This document shows positions 43,571 to 53,365 of a DNA stretch of 64,000 nucleotides, piece after piece. Every line of letters starts with the position of its first letter. Position 1 is the first letter of the stretch. Where the stretch lies: contig OX336338.1 in the NCBI GenBank assembly GCA_946902875.1, positions 5,323,971 to 5,387,970 of the forward strand, given 5' to 3'. The DNA is from Nematopogon swammerdamellus (Eukaryota > Arthropoda > Insecta > Lepidoptera > Adelidae). A program made the translations under genes and the position numbers. The notes below the pieces were generated by a model. The model ran no database searches and was not told where the DNA came from. It saw nothing but the letters and a program-made list of their open reading frames with translations.

Positions 43571-44640
43571 CACATTATTATTTCTTATTATTATTTAATT
43601 ATTATCGTGAATGTTATGAAATTAATTTGGGGGAACATAGGTGACGTATCGAACGCGCGTGCGACGCAATAGGACGTTGCCAGCTTGCCGATAAAATAAT
43701 AGCGATCACTACTACCGATCTCGTAGTTGGATACTAGGTCACACTAGGTACTTATTATTGGATACTAGGATACTATTGGATACTAGGTCACACTAGGTGC
43801 ATGCGATTGGACTGATCGGCCTGACAAATTGGACTGACCTCTTTGAATATTCCCCCAATTAATAATAATGATATTAATCGATTAAATAAGAGTAGGTTGT
43901 TACGATGTTTACAACTATAGATAGGCCTACTACTAGGTATATGCCTCAGTTCTATCGAGTGCTATGGTTTTGAGAATTTACGAAAACATATTTCGTCCCA
44001 TAAAAAAAAGGAAAATTTTAAAAGGTTCCGGTGAAAAAATATCAACAATCGAGACAATAAAACATTCTTTTTTGACTTAAAGTGAAAAACTTAAGTCGAG
44101 TATAAATGTGTCTTATATTTCGTCAATAAATATGATTCCGGCGAAAAAAAGAAACATTCAAGGAAATAAAAAAATAATAATATTGTTCTTTTAATTTCTC
44201 CGGAAATACCGACTTAAGTGAAAAACGTGTAAGAATAAAAATTTCATATATTTCGTCTAGAAATAAAGTTCCGGCGAAAAAAACCTCAAAATTCGAGAAA
44301 AACTAATAATATAACCACCTTCTTAATATTCTTGACCACATGTTCGGTTAAATAATCGTAGTTAACCGGCTGCATAAATGTAGCTAACGGTATTTTTTTT
44401 AATAACCATAGTTTACCGTTATTTTACAGCTATAGGTATGTGTGCATAGCATAACCATCGATGATGGGAAATATTTGTATAATATATTTATATCAATAAA
44501 TTGATGAATTATTTTCTTTGGTATGGTAACACAACACTGGAACCGCTCGCTCCGAGCTGCGCTGCGCTGCGCCCGAGTCACCCCGACCGAACTCACTAAC
44601 GCCACCTAGCGCTGTTGCCAGCGTAGCCTAGCGGCGTCCG
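43571..44640. other. Unassigned DNA
   Basis: AT-rich, with GATACTAG repeats (43730-43795). Three blocks of similar TTCCGGCGAAAAAA phrase (44018, 44134, 44270) are about 120-135 bp apart. No gene seen. Confidence 0.5.
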
Positions 44641-44657
44641 CCGCGCTCACGCATCGC

Positions 44658-44698
44658 GGGGGGGGGGGGGGGGGGCGAGAGAGAGAGAGGGGAGTCCG
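44658..44698. repeat. G18 followed by (GA)n
   Basis: 18 consecutive G then CGAGAGAGAGAGAGGGG. Similar G-runs are at 58672-58695 and 63858-63886. Confidence 0.95.
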
Positions 44699-44750
44699 TT
44701 CATCGGTGGTCGGCGGTCGGCCGTCCGTCCGTCCGTCCAGCCAGTTTACT

Positions 44751-44945
44751 TCAGTTCGGGCGGTGAGTGGATGTGCGTGTACGGTTTGTCCGGCTGTTCC
44801 CGATTTCGCGATCCCGACATACGCTTACGATCGACGTCTTAGTTTCTTATTTTGGTGTCTAGTGTGTTTGTTTCAGCATAACATTTTAAGTGTTGGCATA
44901 TCAAATACTAGAGATGTCTTATTCAGCACAAAACGATCGCCAGCG
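44751..44945 (+). promoter_or_regulatory. Candidate promoter and 5' exon of the zinc-finger gene
   Basis: An initiator-like TTCAGTTCGGG (TSS about 44753) follows a GC-rich, (GTCC)n-containing upstream region. The putative exon ends in a strong donor CCAGCG|GTGAGT at 44945/44946. It holds a short upstream frame starting ATG 44914. If spliced to the acceptor at 53336 that frame would end soon after the main ATG and in another phase, so it would act as an upstream reading frame. The link to the gene 8.4 kb away is an inference. Confidence 0.35.
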
Positions 44946-45235
44946 GTGAGTACCGGGAGAACCTATCTTTCGAAATTTTGCAGATAGGTAGGTAGGAGGA
45001 GTTGCTTGTGCGGTACTCACACGACTCGCACGGCACGGTACACGAAGCTCTCTGCGGTCATGCTTACGATGTAAATAAATCAATAGTAAATGCAATATCC
45101 AGTTTTCTGCACGTGAAGGTGTACTTGCAGACAGACTCAGCAGCCGCGTTTCGCGCGCAGCGCGCCTCGCGCCGCCGCCGTTAGCTTCTTCAGCTCGGCA
45201 CCACCCAGTTTGCGGTCTTCCTCTAGTGTGGTGCG

Positions 45236-46130
45236 GTGCGGTCCGGTTTAAGACGCGCGCGAGATAAGGGCCATTTCACACCGAGACGCGACGCGACAAG
45301 AAGATGCAAGAAGGCGCTGCTTGTGAGACCGCGCGGCGCCGCCGCGAGGTCCATTCCATGCATGCATCTCGACGTCGGTCCGTCGGGCGGCGCCGCTCGG
45401 CGTATCGGAATGCATCGTCGGTCGGTCGCTACGGTTACCTCTCGCCAGGTCTCGCGGCGCAGCGCGACGTCTCACGTGTTCCCTCACCAGCGAGCCGTTC
45501 GCCCGCGTCGGGAGGCGGCGCCGCTTGGCGTATCGAAATGCATCGTGTCGGTCGGTCACTACGAGATTAAGCTAAGCATCTTATCACTAGTTATCACCAT
45601 CCATCCCGCTGTACGTCCCGCCAACATCGCTGTGTTGGACGTAGCTAGCATACACACCATCGTGTGCGCATCCAGCGTGCTAGTTTCAGTGGAACGAGTG
45701 AGAGAGAGAGAGAGCACGTCTGTTGTTTTGTTGTCTATAAAATGGCGCCTGTTTTATCCAAACGTCAAAAAATGGGAATTTGCTGTACAGCAAGCCTACA
45801 CACGATACAGCCCAGCACGCACGATGCACGACCGTCCTGACCTACGTCCGGGATATTCATTATCCATCGGCGACGTACGTGTACGTCACGCTTAGACAGG
45901 GGTGGGGGGACCGTTGCTGGATGAAAAATGCGTCCAGCGGGTCCAGCAAGCAATTAATAATAATTACCAACGTACGTCGAGCCTATTCATTGTCATTTTT
46001 CATCGTGCATCGTGCGTGGCCTTCGCAGGACGTACAGCAGGCTGGATGGTGAATAAGGCGCTTTACCTCCTGCCAGGTCTCGCGGAGCAAGCAACGTCGC
46101 TCTGCGCCGCGCTGCGGAGCTCGACGTAAA
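45236..46130. other. GC-rich region with a 123-bp-spaced direct repeat
   Basis: GCGCCGCTCGGCGTATCGGA with ATGCATCGTCGGTCGGTCG (45392-45432) recurs at 45515-45557. TATAAAATGG is at 45737. The long open frames reflect composition. It may hold alternative promoters of the downstream gene, but no donor is convincing. Confidence 0.35.
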
Positions 46131-46408
46131 GCCGCGTCTCCTGCAGATGTTTTTTCGAAACATTACACAAAAACATTTGTTTTCGTACAAATGGCCACGC
46201 CCCAATGTTTCGATGTTTCACATTCGCAGGAGTTCGTTTTCGCGCTCTCACTAAAATTCGCACCTTTTAGTGTAGTAAACAAGTTCTATAATGCATTGCT
46301 ATCTTGAAATATCTCGTCTACCCTAAGTTTCGAATTTGGAATGACGATTGACTTCCAACGACGGCAACGTGTTTTGTTTTGTTTTGTTTTTCGAATAATC
46401 GCTCAGTA

Positions 46409-46470
46409 CCTATAGGCACAGCATATATATGGCTAAAGTAAATTTAGCCATATATATGCTGTGCTATAGG
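46409..46470. repeat. 62-bp near-perfect palindrome
   Basis: CCTATAGGCACAGCATATAT and GGCTAAA are mirrored around GTAAA, with one extra base in the left arm. Confidence 0.85.
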
Positions 46471-46769
46471 TGGGGTTGACTGCGCCTTAGGTCAGCCGGC
46501 GGGTCTGAAGATATATTCGAAATCCGGCAACTAAACTGTACCTACGTGTCGTCGGCGCCGCTGCTCTGGCGCCGCTGCGCGCCGCGCGCACTTGGACGGT
46601 TTTCATGCTCACATCACATCTCACGTCAGTTTGTAACGCGCCGGTACAGGGGCAGGATGTGAGTGCATAGAAACGATATAGACTGGAAGCCACAAGCGAG
46701 TCCATCTTGTGTTGGAGACACGGCGACGACGCCACCCGAGGTGCAGCATTCGTGCTTGGTAGCAGACAG

Positions 46770-46925
46770 AATATGTGTTATTATGGCAGATATAACAATA
46801 AATAATAAAAAATTAAAAAAGTATAAAATCAAGGAGGGTCCCCATACAAGAAACATGTTTTTTCAACTTTTTTTATGTGATGCGGGAAGCTCGGTGCGCG
46901 AGTCCGACTCGCACTTGGCCGGTTT
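46770..46925 (-). mobile_element. Family B fragment
   Basis: TTATGGCAGATATAACAATA, CCCCATACAAGAAACATG and GGTGCGCGAGTCCGACTCGC followed by ACTTGGCCGG: the family in reverse. Confidence 0.65.
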
Positions 46926-46929
46926 TCAT

Positions 46930-47395
46930 ACTCACATCATCGGTTTCAGGATAGGGTTTGATTTGAAAACGAAAAGCTCTGAAACATTTTCTCAGAATCG
47001 GCCATTTTATAGTACTTTTTGGTGAAAATCGTTTCAATCAGCTTTGGTGGACGGTTAACGTCCTCCTTTATTAAATAAAAACAAAATGACTTCTTACATG
47101 CTTAGTAGAATTGAACTGCATGCAGGTAAATTCCAAACACTTAAATTTGAATGACATCAAAAGGTGACTTGACTAGGTCATGCACCTAGACAGCACTGTT
47201 GCTAAATCTCCCCAGACTCACTGTCCATCGGGTTTTTATTACTATTTCCAATTTTTCTATGAAAAAATTCTGTGTCGGCGACGACACACGTGACGAAATA
47301 CTTGCCTGCAGTCAATATTTTTTCTCATATAATTTCATAAACAAAATTAAATACCTTAGCCATATAAATAGTGCATAATTATATATTTCAACGAT
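46930..47395. other. Unassigned DNA
   Basis: No recognisable gene or repeat. Confidence 0.5.
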
Positions 47396-47399
47396 TCCC

Positions 47400-48160
47400 A
47401 ATAATGGTCGATGCTTCCAAGACAAGTTTGTGCGTTCAGTGCGAAAAGAGCCGCGCGCACATCAGCTGCGTTCTTCCAAAGACACTTCGGAGTTGAACCG
47501 TCCGTCGCGTCGGCCTAAACTTTCGGCATCATATCGAGGGCAAGGCAAAGCAGGCTTCTGAAAAGCTGGGCGTATTCAATAAGGTGCGTCGGTACTTCAC
47601 GCCGGGCCAATGGCTGCTTCTGTATAAATCGCAGATCAGGTCCTGCTTGGAGTACTACTCGCACTTGTAAGATTATGGCTCGGTTAAATACCAGCTTGAG
47701 CCTTTGGAATCAATCCAGCGTCGAGCCGTGCAACTAGTGGGTGACCCCAACGTGGCCTGCGATCTAGAACCACTGCAACTTCGTAGGGATGTCGGCTCCC
47801 TCAGTGTGTTCTATATATTATTCCACGGGGAGTACTCGGAGCTGTTTGACGCGATCCCGCCTTTCCCTTTCCACCTGCGCATACAACGCGCACTGCATAG
47901 AATTGCATCTCTACACGCTGGACTTACCGCGGATGCGTACCAATCGGTTCTGCAGATCCTTCCCCCACAGAACCGGTAAACTCTGGAGCGCTCTCCCTGC
48001 CCACGTATTTACCCCAAAGTACAGTTTCGGGTCCTTCAAGAGAGGCGTGAATGGGCACCTGTCAGGCCGGCGTGCATGCAACCGAATGTCCATGGGCGTC
48101 GCTAGACACCTTATGCGTAGCTCGGCGCCACATGTTACACTTACTGTAAAAAAATAGACT
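47400..48160 (+). pseudogene. Jockey-type LINE RT C-terminal region
   Basis: Successive blocks: EGKAKQASEKLGVFNKVRRY, LLYKSQIRSCLEY, SIQRRAVQLVGDPNV, LEPLQLRRDVGSLSVFY, then after a frame change RTGKLWSALPAHVFTP and GSFKRGVNGHLSGR. It ends ...CTAGACACCTTATG with GCGCCACATGTTAC and an A-run. In-frame stops and frame changes show it is dead. Best template for the other Jockey fragments here. Confidence 0.8.
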
Positions 48161-48296
48161 CAATCCAGCGTCGAACCGTAGTACGACTGGTGGGCGACCC
48201 CAAAGTGTCCACTGCAACTTCGTTGGTAGGTATGTCCGCTCCCTAGAGTGCACCACTGGGAGCATTAGGCAGGGATTCACCATTCATCCCCGACCA

Positions 48297-48655
48297 TTAA
48301 TCGGCCGCTGCTCTGACGAACTTGCTTCCCATATCCCTCCTCCTCCTGTTCGCTTTCGCCAAACCCGCCATACTCTCGCGGAACACCCCTTTGTAGTCGA
48401 CAGAAGAGTTCTTCGAACTGCACGATTCTCTAAATCGTTCTTGTGCCGCACTGCAAAGGTGTGGAACGGGCTCCCAGGGAATATCTTTCCCCACTCCTAC
48501 AATCCACAGATCTTCAAATCGCGGGTTTATAGCCTTTCCCAGCAACATTAGTCCACCTCCAAGCCGGACTGGCACCTCCTGGGCGGTGAAATTGGCTGCG
48601 CCTGAGTCTTCGACCTCGGGCAGAGCCGCCCTGTTCGGAAGCAATAAAAAAAAAT
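48297..48655 (+). pseudogene. Second Jockey-like LINE RT C-terminus and 3' end
   Basis: One frame reads HPFVVDRRVLRTARFSKSF, then CRTAKVWNGLPGNIFPHSY. It ends with GCCCTGTTCGGAAGCAATAA plus A9. Related fragments: 12690-13060 (reverse) and 28085-28245. Confidence 0.75.
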
Positions 48656-48910
48656 CCCCACACGTTGGACTTACCGCGGGTGCATACCACTACCAATCGG
48701 TTCTACAGATCTTTCCTCTACAGAACCGGTGTGGTGACCTCTGGAACGCTCTCCCTTGCTATTTATTTCACCCCAAGTATAGTCTTGAGTCCTTCAAGGT
48801 GGGCGTGAATAGTCAACTGCCAGGACAACATGGCATTAGCAACCCCGCCGTACTACGTAATGTTCGTGGGCGTTGTCGCGCGTTTTATAAAAACGCTGTG
48901 GATTAAATCT
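48656..48910 (+). pseudogene. Jockey-type LINE fragment
   Basis: Encodes LLYRTGVVTSGTLSL-like and SLESFKVGVNSQLPGQHGIS residues of the first Jockey family, joined directly to the previous LINE tail. Confidence 0.65.
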
Positions 48911-49009
48911 CTTTAATATTAAATACCTCATAAACTATAATATGTGTCTCTGTAATTTACCTGTTTGTGGTAATGTATGAATTAATTAATGGATGACTGA
49001 ACGGAAGCA

Positions 49010-49095
49010 CTGAAATGGCACCTAGCCCACAAAGGTGTTATGGGCTGACATCACGGATGTTGGTGATATAGGCAACCGTGTCAGTTTCACTAAAA
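49010..49095 (+). repeat. Composite SINE 3' end fragment
   Basis: GGAAGCACTGAAATGGCACC, GTGTTATGGGCTGACATCAC, GGCAACCGTGTCAGTTTCAC, then an A-run. Confidence 0.7.
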
Positions 49096-49420
49096 AAATG
49101 AATGAATATGTACATGTATTTTTCTCTTATAACTCGAAAATGCCTCAACTTATTTAAATGAGGTTTTCATCTATGTAATAGGAATATCTCTGAAAGGATA
49201 TAGGATATTATATTATTAAGCTATCATACGTTAGGACTTAGCAGTAACTTCGAGAGTGCACGTCCGTTGTGGCCGGATATGTAGGTATCTTTTGTTGCAT
49301 CTTTACTCGGTTTACTCAAAAAATGCTCAACCTATTTACAACCTGGAACGGGTGGCTCGGTGTGATAACTACACTGTGTAGGCAGTTTTTGCTAGGTTAT
49401 GCCTTATAGATTTTATTTCA

Positions 49421-49845
49421 GATTCAGATTCAGATATTTATTTCGCCATAAAAAACACACAACAATAACAATATTTCATTGAGACATATGCATATTCAGT
49501 ATGGTTCGTCATTATCATTATCATTATTATTTTTTTTTTGTCATGTCCCGTTCAGCAGTGCAATCTATAAGGAAGAACCGGGTAAGAAACCTTACAGAGC
49601 TTTTTTTTAATATAACTTACATACTAAGTTTCATTATGTTAAATATAACATACTATATCTAAGCAAAAAAATTAAAATATTAAGTCAAGATAATAAAAAA
49701 TACAACAACATAGAACATAGGATTCAGTCAAGTTATTTAATAAAATTTGAGTTTATGCATATAAACAATTTGAATTATTATCAGAGTCAGCAGAATTTTT
49801 GTTTACAGTAAGAAAAAAATTCACTTAACTTATAATATTCTACAC
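49421..49845 (-). mobile_element. CR1-like LINE 3' UTR
   Basis: Begins GATTCAGATTCAGATATTTA and stays closely similar to 4184-4580 throughout, with a (TTATCA)n-type expansion at 49509-49530. Confidence 0.8.
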
Positions 49846-49854
49846 ACTTCCTTA

Positions 49855-50090
49855 CCTATAATAAAATCCAACGTCTGCTTTCTGTCTGAGTGTATGTCTG
49901 TCTGTCCGCTTATAACTCGAGAACCACTGAACCGATTTTAATAAAACAAAATTCTACGGATAGCTTGATTCTTCCCATCAACTATAGGCTACTTACTATC
50001 ACGCTAAATAGCTTATGAGGTTAGCAGTGAAGTGAAATATGAGAGCGGGCGGAGCCGCGGGCACAGCTTGTAACTTATAATTTCGATATA
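49855..50090 (+). mobile_element. Family F repeat, direct copy 1
   Basis: ACCTATAATAAAATCCAACG, TATAACTCGAGAACCACTGA, CTATAGGCTACTTACTATCA, then GCGGAGCCGCGGGCACAGCT. Nearly identical to 50430-50670. Confidence 0.75.
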
Positions 50091-50429
50091 ATATTATGTT
50101 TGTCGTGACATCGGTGTTGTCGTGTAGGTACCTATGTTTTGCAGAGTTATGCTTGTAAGTATGGGACAAGTGCATAAAGAAAGAAGATTTTTATTTTATT
50201 TATTTATTCACTTGAGGTGTATATTGACACCTTAGATATATTCCGATTGTTATAAACTCATAATCACGCAATCATAAATACGGACGGGACAGTGGGGTTC
50301 GAAGCGATGGAAGATGGAAGTCATGTTTTACCTACAATTTCTGGGTTTCGTTTGAGTGAAGTAATGTGTAGGTACTCATCAGTATACATAAATAATACTC
50401 ATTACTTACGTTACTTAAATAACAAGATC

Positions 50430-50670
50430 CTTACCTATAATAAAATCCAACGTCTGCTTTCTGTCTGAGTGTCTGAGTGTATGTCTGTCTGTCCGCTTAT
50501 AACTCGAGAACCACTGAACCGATTTTAATAAAACAAAATTCTACGGATAGCTTGATTCTTCCCATCAACTATAGGCTACTTACTATCACGCTAAATGGCT
50601 TATGAGGTTAGCAGAGAAGTGAAATATGAGAGCGGGCGGAGCCGCGGGCACAGCTTGTAACTTATAATTG
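50430..50670 (+). mobile_element. Family F repeat, direct copy 2
   Basis: Same phrases as at 49855 with one extra GTCTGAGT unit and a few substitutions. The 340 bp between copies shows no duplication, so this is two insertions or a duplicated element, not a simple tandem. Confidence 0.75.
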
Positions 50671-51224
50671 AAATAATCTAGCTCCAATTAGCACAGTTTT
50701 TGTTTAGTTTAGTAATAGCAAAATAATGTTAATTCTTACAGCAGCGAAATAAATATACATATTTATTATCATCTGCTAGCCCTATTAATACGTTGAAATA
50801 AACAACTTTCTATATATACTTATTGCTACAAACGCAATGCAACTCGCACGGGCCAATGAATATGCCTGTCTCGGACCCTTCGAGTGCTTCGCAATAGTAT
50901 TGGTGCAACGTTATCTTAAGTTGCCACCAATAGAAATCGAGTGTTAAGGCTGAGAAAAAAAGGATACCTGCGGAAGATCATTTCTTGGGTTCATTTTTAG
51001 GGTTCCGTAGGTAGCGACGCTTGCAGGCACCCTTATAAAATCCGTTAGGTGTATGTCCGCCTGTCTGCCCTGTACCCCCTAATTAAAAGGTTCGAGCTAT
51101 CCTTGACAATGTGCTCACGGCTCCGCTGGCGGTAAAGTCGGTTTAATAGGAAATAGGATTTAAATGCAAATATTATAACAGTCGATTCTGGTTTCAGCAT
51201 TTTAGCTGTCGCAGTAGTCTCCGA

Positions 51225-51545
51225 GACTGAAGGCCGAGCGTAAATGAGTTCACGTAAATGATATTATACGCTCTCGAAGAAAGTACTCGTAATTTAAGGG
51301 TGGAGCCGAAGGCCGACCTGCGTTTAGATAAACCATATACATTCTCGAAAACAGTAAGTCACCAAGGGCGAGGCCGAAGGCCGAGCTCCGTTAACTTAAT
51401 CAAACGATATATTAAGTTACTAAGGGCTAGGCCTAAGGCCGAGCTTCGTTCGCGTGAACCACATGTTCTCGAAAAAGCGAGTCTGAGCGTCGAGCTGCGT
51501 TCAGGTAAATATACAGGTTAACGTATAATTATCCTCTCGAAAGTA
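51225..51545 (+). repeat. Diverged minisatellite related to 40241-40915
   Basis: Four to five units with CTCGAAGAAAGTA, GAGCCGAAGGCCGACCTGCG, GCGAGGCCGAAGGCCGAGCT. The flank CACGGCTCCGCTGGCGG is at 51117. Confidence 0.7.
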
Positions 51546-52700
51546 TCTCCCAAACATTAGAGAACATATTGGCGGAAAACTGTAAATCAAATTAAGCCGA
51601 TTCTCAAATTTCTGATGCTTTTAACCTTAATACTATGTCCCTATAATTGATGACGTGATTGATTGCATTGGTGGAAACACTTTGAATATTAAAAGTAGAC
51701 CGATTCTCAAATCGCAATTACTTCTACCATACTACTTAATCCCTATCAAATATGACCGTTAGATGTTACAAAAATGTCAATAATATTTGATCATAAGTAT
51801 TGGTGAAAATTCTATGCTTACTAGTTTTGGCGTAAATCACACGAAAGCTAACCGAATTGGTAGATTTTTTCCAATTACAATTAACATATTATGAACATTG
51901 CAATTTGCCACAGTTCTGTCTGTCATGCATGATCTCATATCAAGATGTTTAAAATCGATTGCAAAATTTCACACACACAAGACTAGAAAGCGAAAAATAA
52001 TTATTTAAATAAAAACATAAATAAAAAAGACGCTTTTAAAACGGACTAAAAAGTACAAAATAATTTCTCCTTGGCCCATACAGATTTATGACCCAATACA
52101 GAAAAATAATCCCATAGAGATTGTGCCGAAAATTTGTGACTGTTATTTTTTAACGTAGATTTTTAATAGCTACATAATTATGAAAATACTAGTAAGATTT
52201 CTAGAATATTAGCAATTGTATGTTTAACTAAAATTTGAAAATAAATAAATAAATTTAAAACGAAAAATGTGGGACGCATGCAATAGATAATTTGATACAT
52301 GAATAGTTCACCTAAGTCAGTAAAAAATATTATTGCACTACAAACTCTACCCTCGGCACTACCTACTCTTTAATTTTCAGGACAATCTGTATGGGGCTAA
52401 AGGAGAAATATTTTATACTTTTTAGTCCGTTTTTATAAAAATGTAGGTTTAAATAAATATTTAAATAAATTCTTTTTCCCTTTTTTCTTTTAGAGCGCGC
52501 GCGATACTTGGTTGTTGTATTAGGTAATTATTATTACGACAGAGTACAATCATGCGGGTCCTTTGCTATATTTTTTCTTATGGAACCTTAAAAAGTACTT
52601 TTTGTGATAATTCTGAATACACGTCTCGTTCTATGCAACACTCGAATATCTAGAGATGCACCTCTAATATTCCCAAGTGGTGGGAGCTCGGTAGTAAGGG
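51546..52700. other. Unassigned AT-rich DNA
   Basis: Inverted phrases GGACTAAAAAGTACAAAATA (52042) and ATACTTTTTAGTCCGTTTT (52416) suggest an AT-rich inverted-repeat element of about 420 bp with CATACAGATT-type inner parts. No gene. Confidence 0.45.
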
Positions 52701-52725
52701 TCATTCATCATCATCATCATCAAAG

Positions 52726-53190
52726 CTGGGCGTACTCAATAAGGTGCGACGGTACTTCACGCCGGACCAAAAGCTGCTTCTGTATAAATCGCAGATCAGG
52801 TCCTGCTTGGAGTACTGCTCGCACCTGTGGGATGCAATCGCTTATTCCATGGGGAGTGCTCGGAGGAGCTGTTTAATGCGATCCCGGCGTCCCCTTTCCA
52901 CCTTCGCACCACGCGCACTGGGCAGGGATTGCATCCCTACACGCTGGACTTACCGCGGATGCGTACCAAACGATTCTGCAGATCATTCCTTTACAGAACC
53001 GGTAAACTCTGGAACGCTCTCCCTGCCCACATATTTCCCCACAAGTACAGTCTCGGGTCCTTCAAGAGGGGCGTGAATGGGCACCTGTCAGGCCGGCATG
53101 GCATTCACAACCCCCGCATACGACCGAATGTCCATGGGCGTCGTTAGACACCTTATGGGTGGCTCGGCGCCATATGTCGCGTTGTCAATA
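52726..53190 (+). pseudogene. Jockey-type LINE, internally deleted, with 3' end
   Basis: LGVLNKVRRYFTPDQKLLLY and SCLEYCSHLWDAIAY, then a jump to HGECSEELFNAIPASPF, LHPYTLDLPRMRTKRFCRSF, RTGKLWNALPAHIF and GSFKRGVNGHLSGRHGI. The 3' end is GCGCCATATGTCGCG, GTCAATA, A10. Confidence 0.8.
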
Positions 53191-53199
53191 AAAAAAAAA

Positions 53200-53272
53200 C
53201 ATCATCAGCCTGTATCGGTCCACTGCTGGACATAGGCCTCTCCCAAGGCACGCCACCACACGCGGTCTTCCG
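53200..53272 (+). repeat. RTE-like LINE fragment
   Basis: CATCATCAGCCTGTATCGGT, CCACTGCTGGACATAGGCCT and CTCCCAAGGCACGCCACCAC form a phrase I know as very common in Lepidoptera. It ends about 60 bp before the zinc-finger gene's acceptor. Confidence 0.6.
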
Positions 53273-53365
53273 CTCTTCTCATCCATCAAGCGTCATTAGG
53301 AGGCCGGAATTGACGATATGCGTTGTTTTGTTCCAGATCGGAACTGGCGTCACTGACTGCGGAGC

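Noticed and set aside
45236..45895. 219-codon plus-strand frame
   Set aside because: Arg-rich, low-complexity translation of CpG-rich DNA with a direct repeat; overlapping frames on the other strand are equally open, and no domain or splice support was seen.
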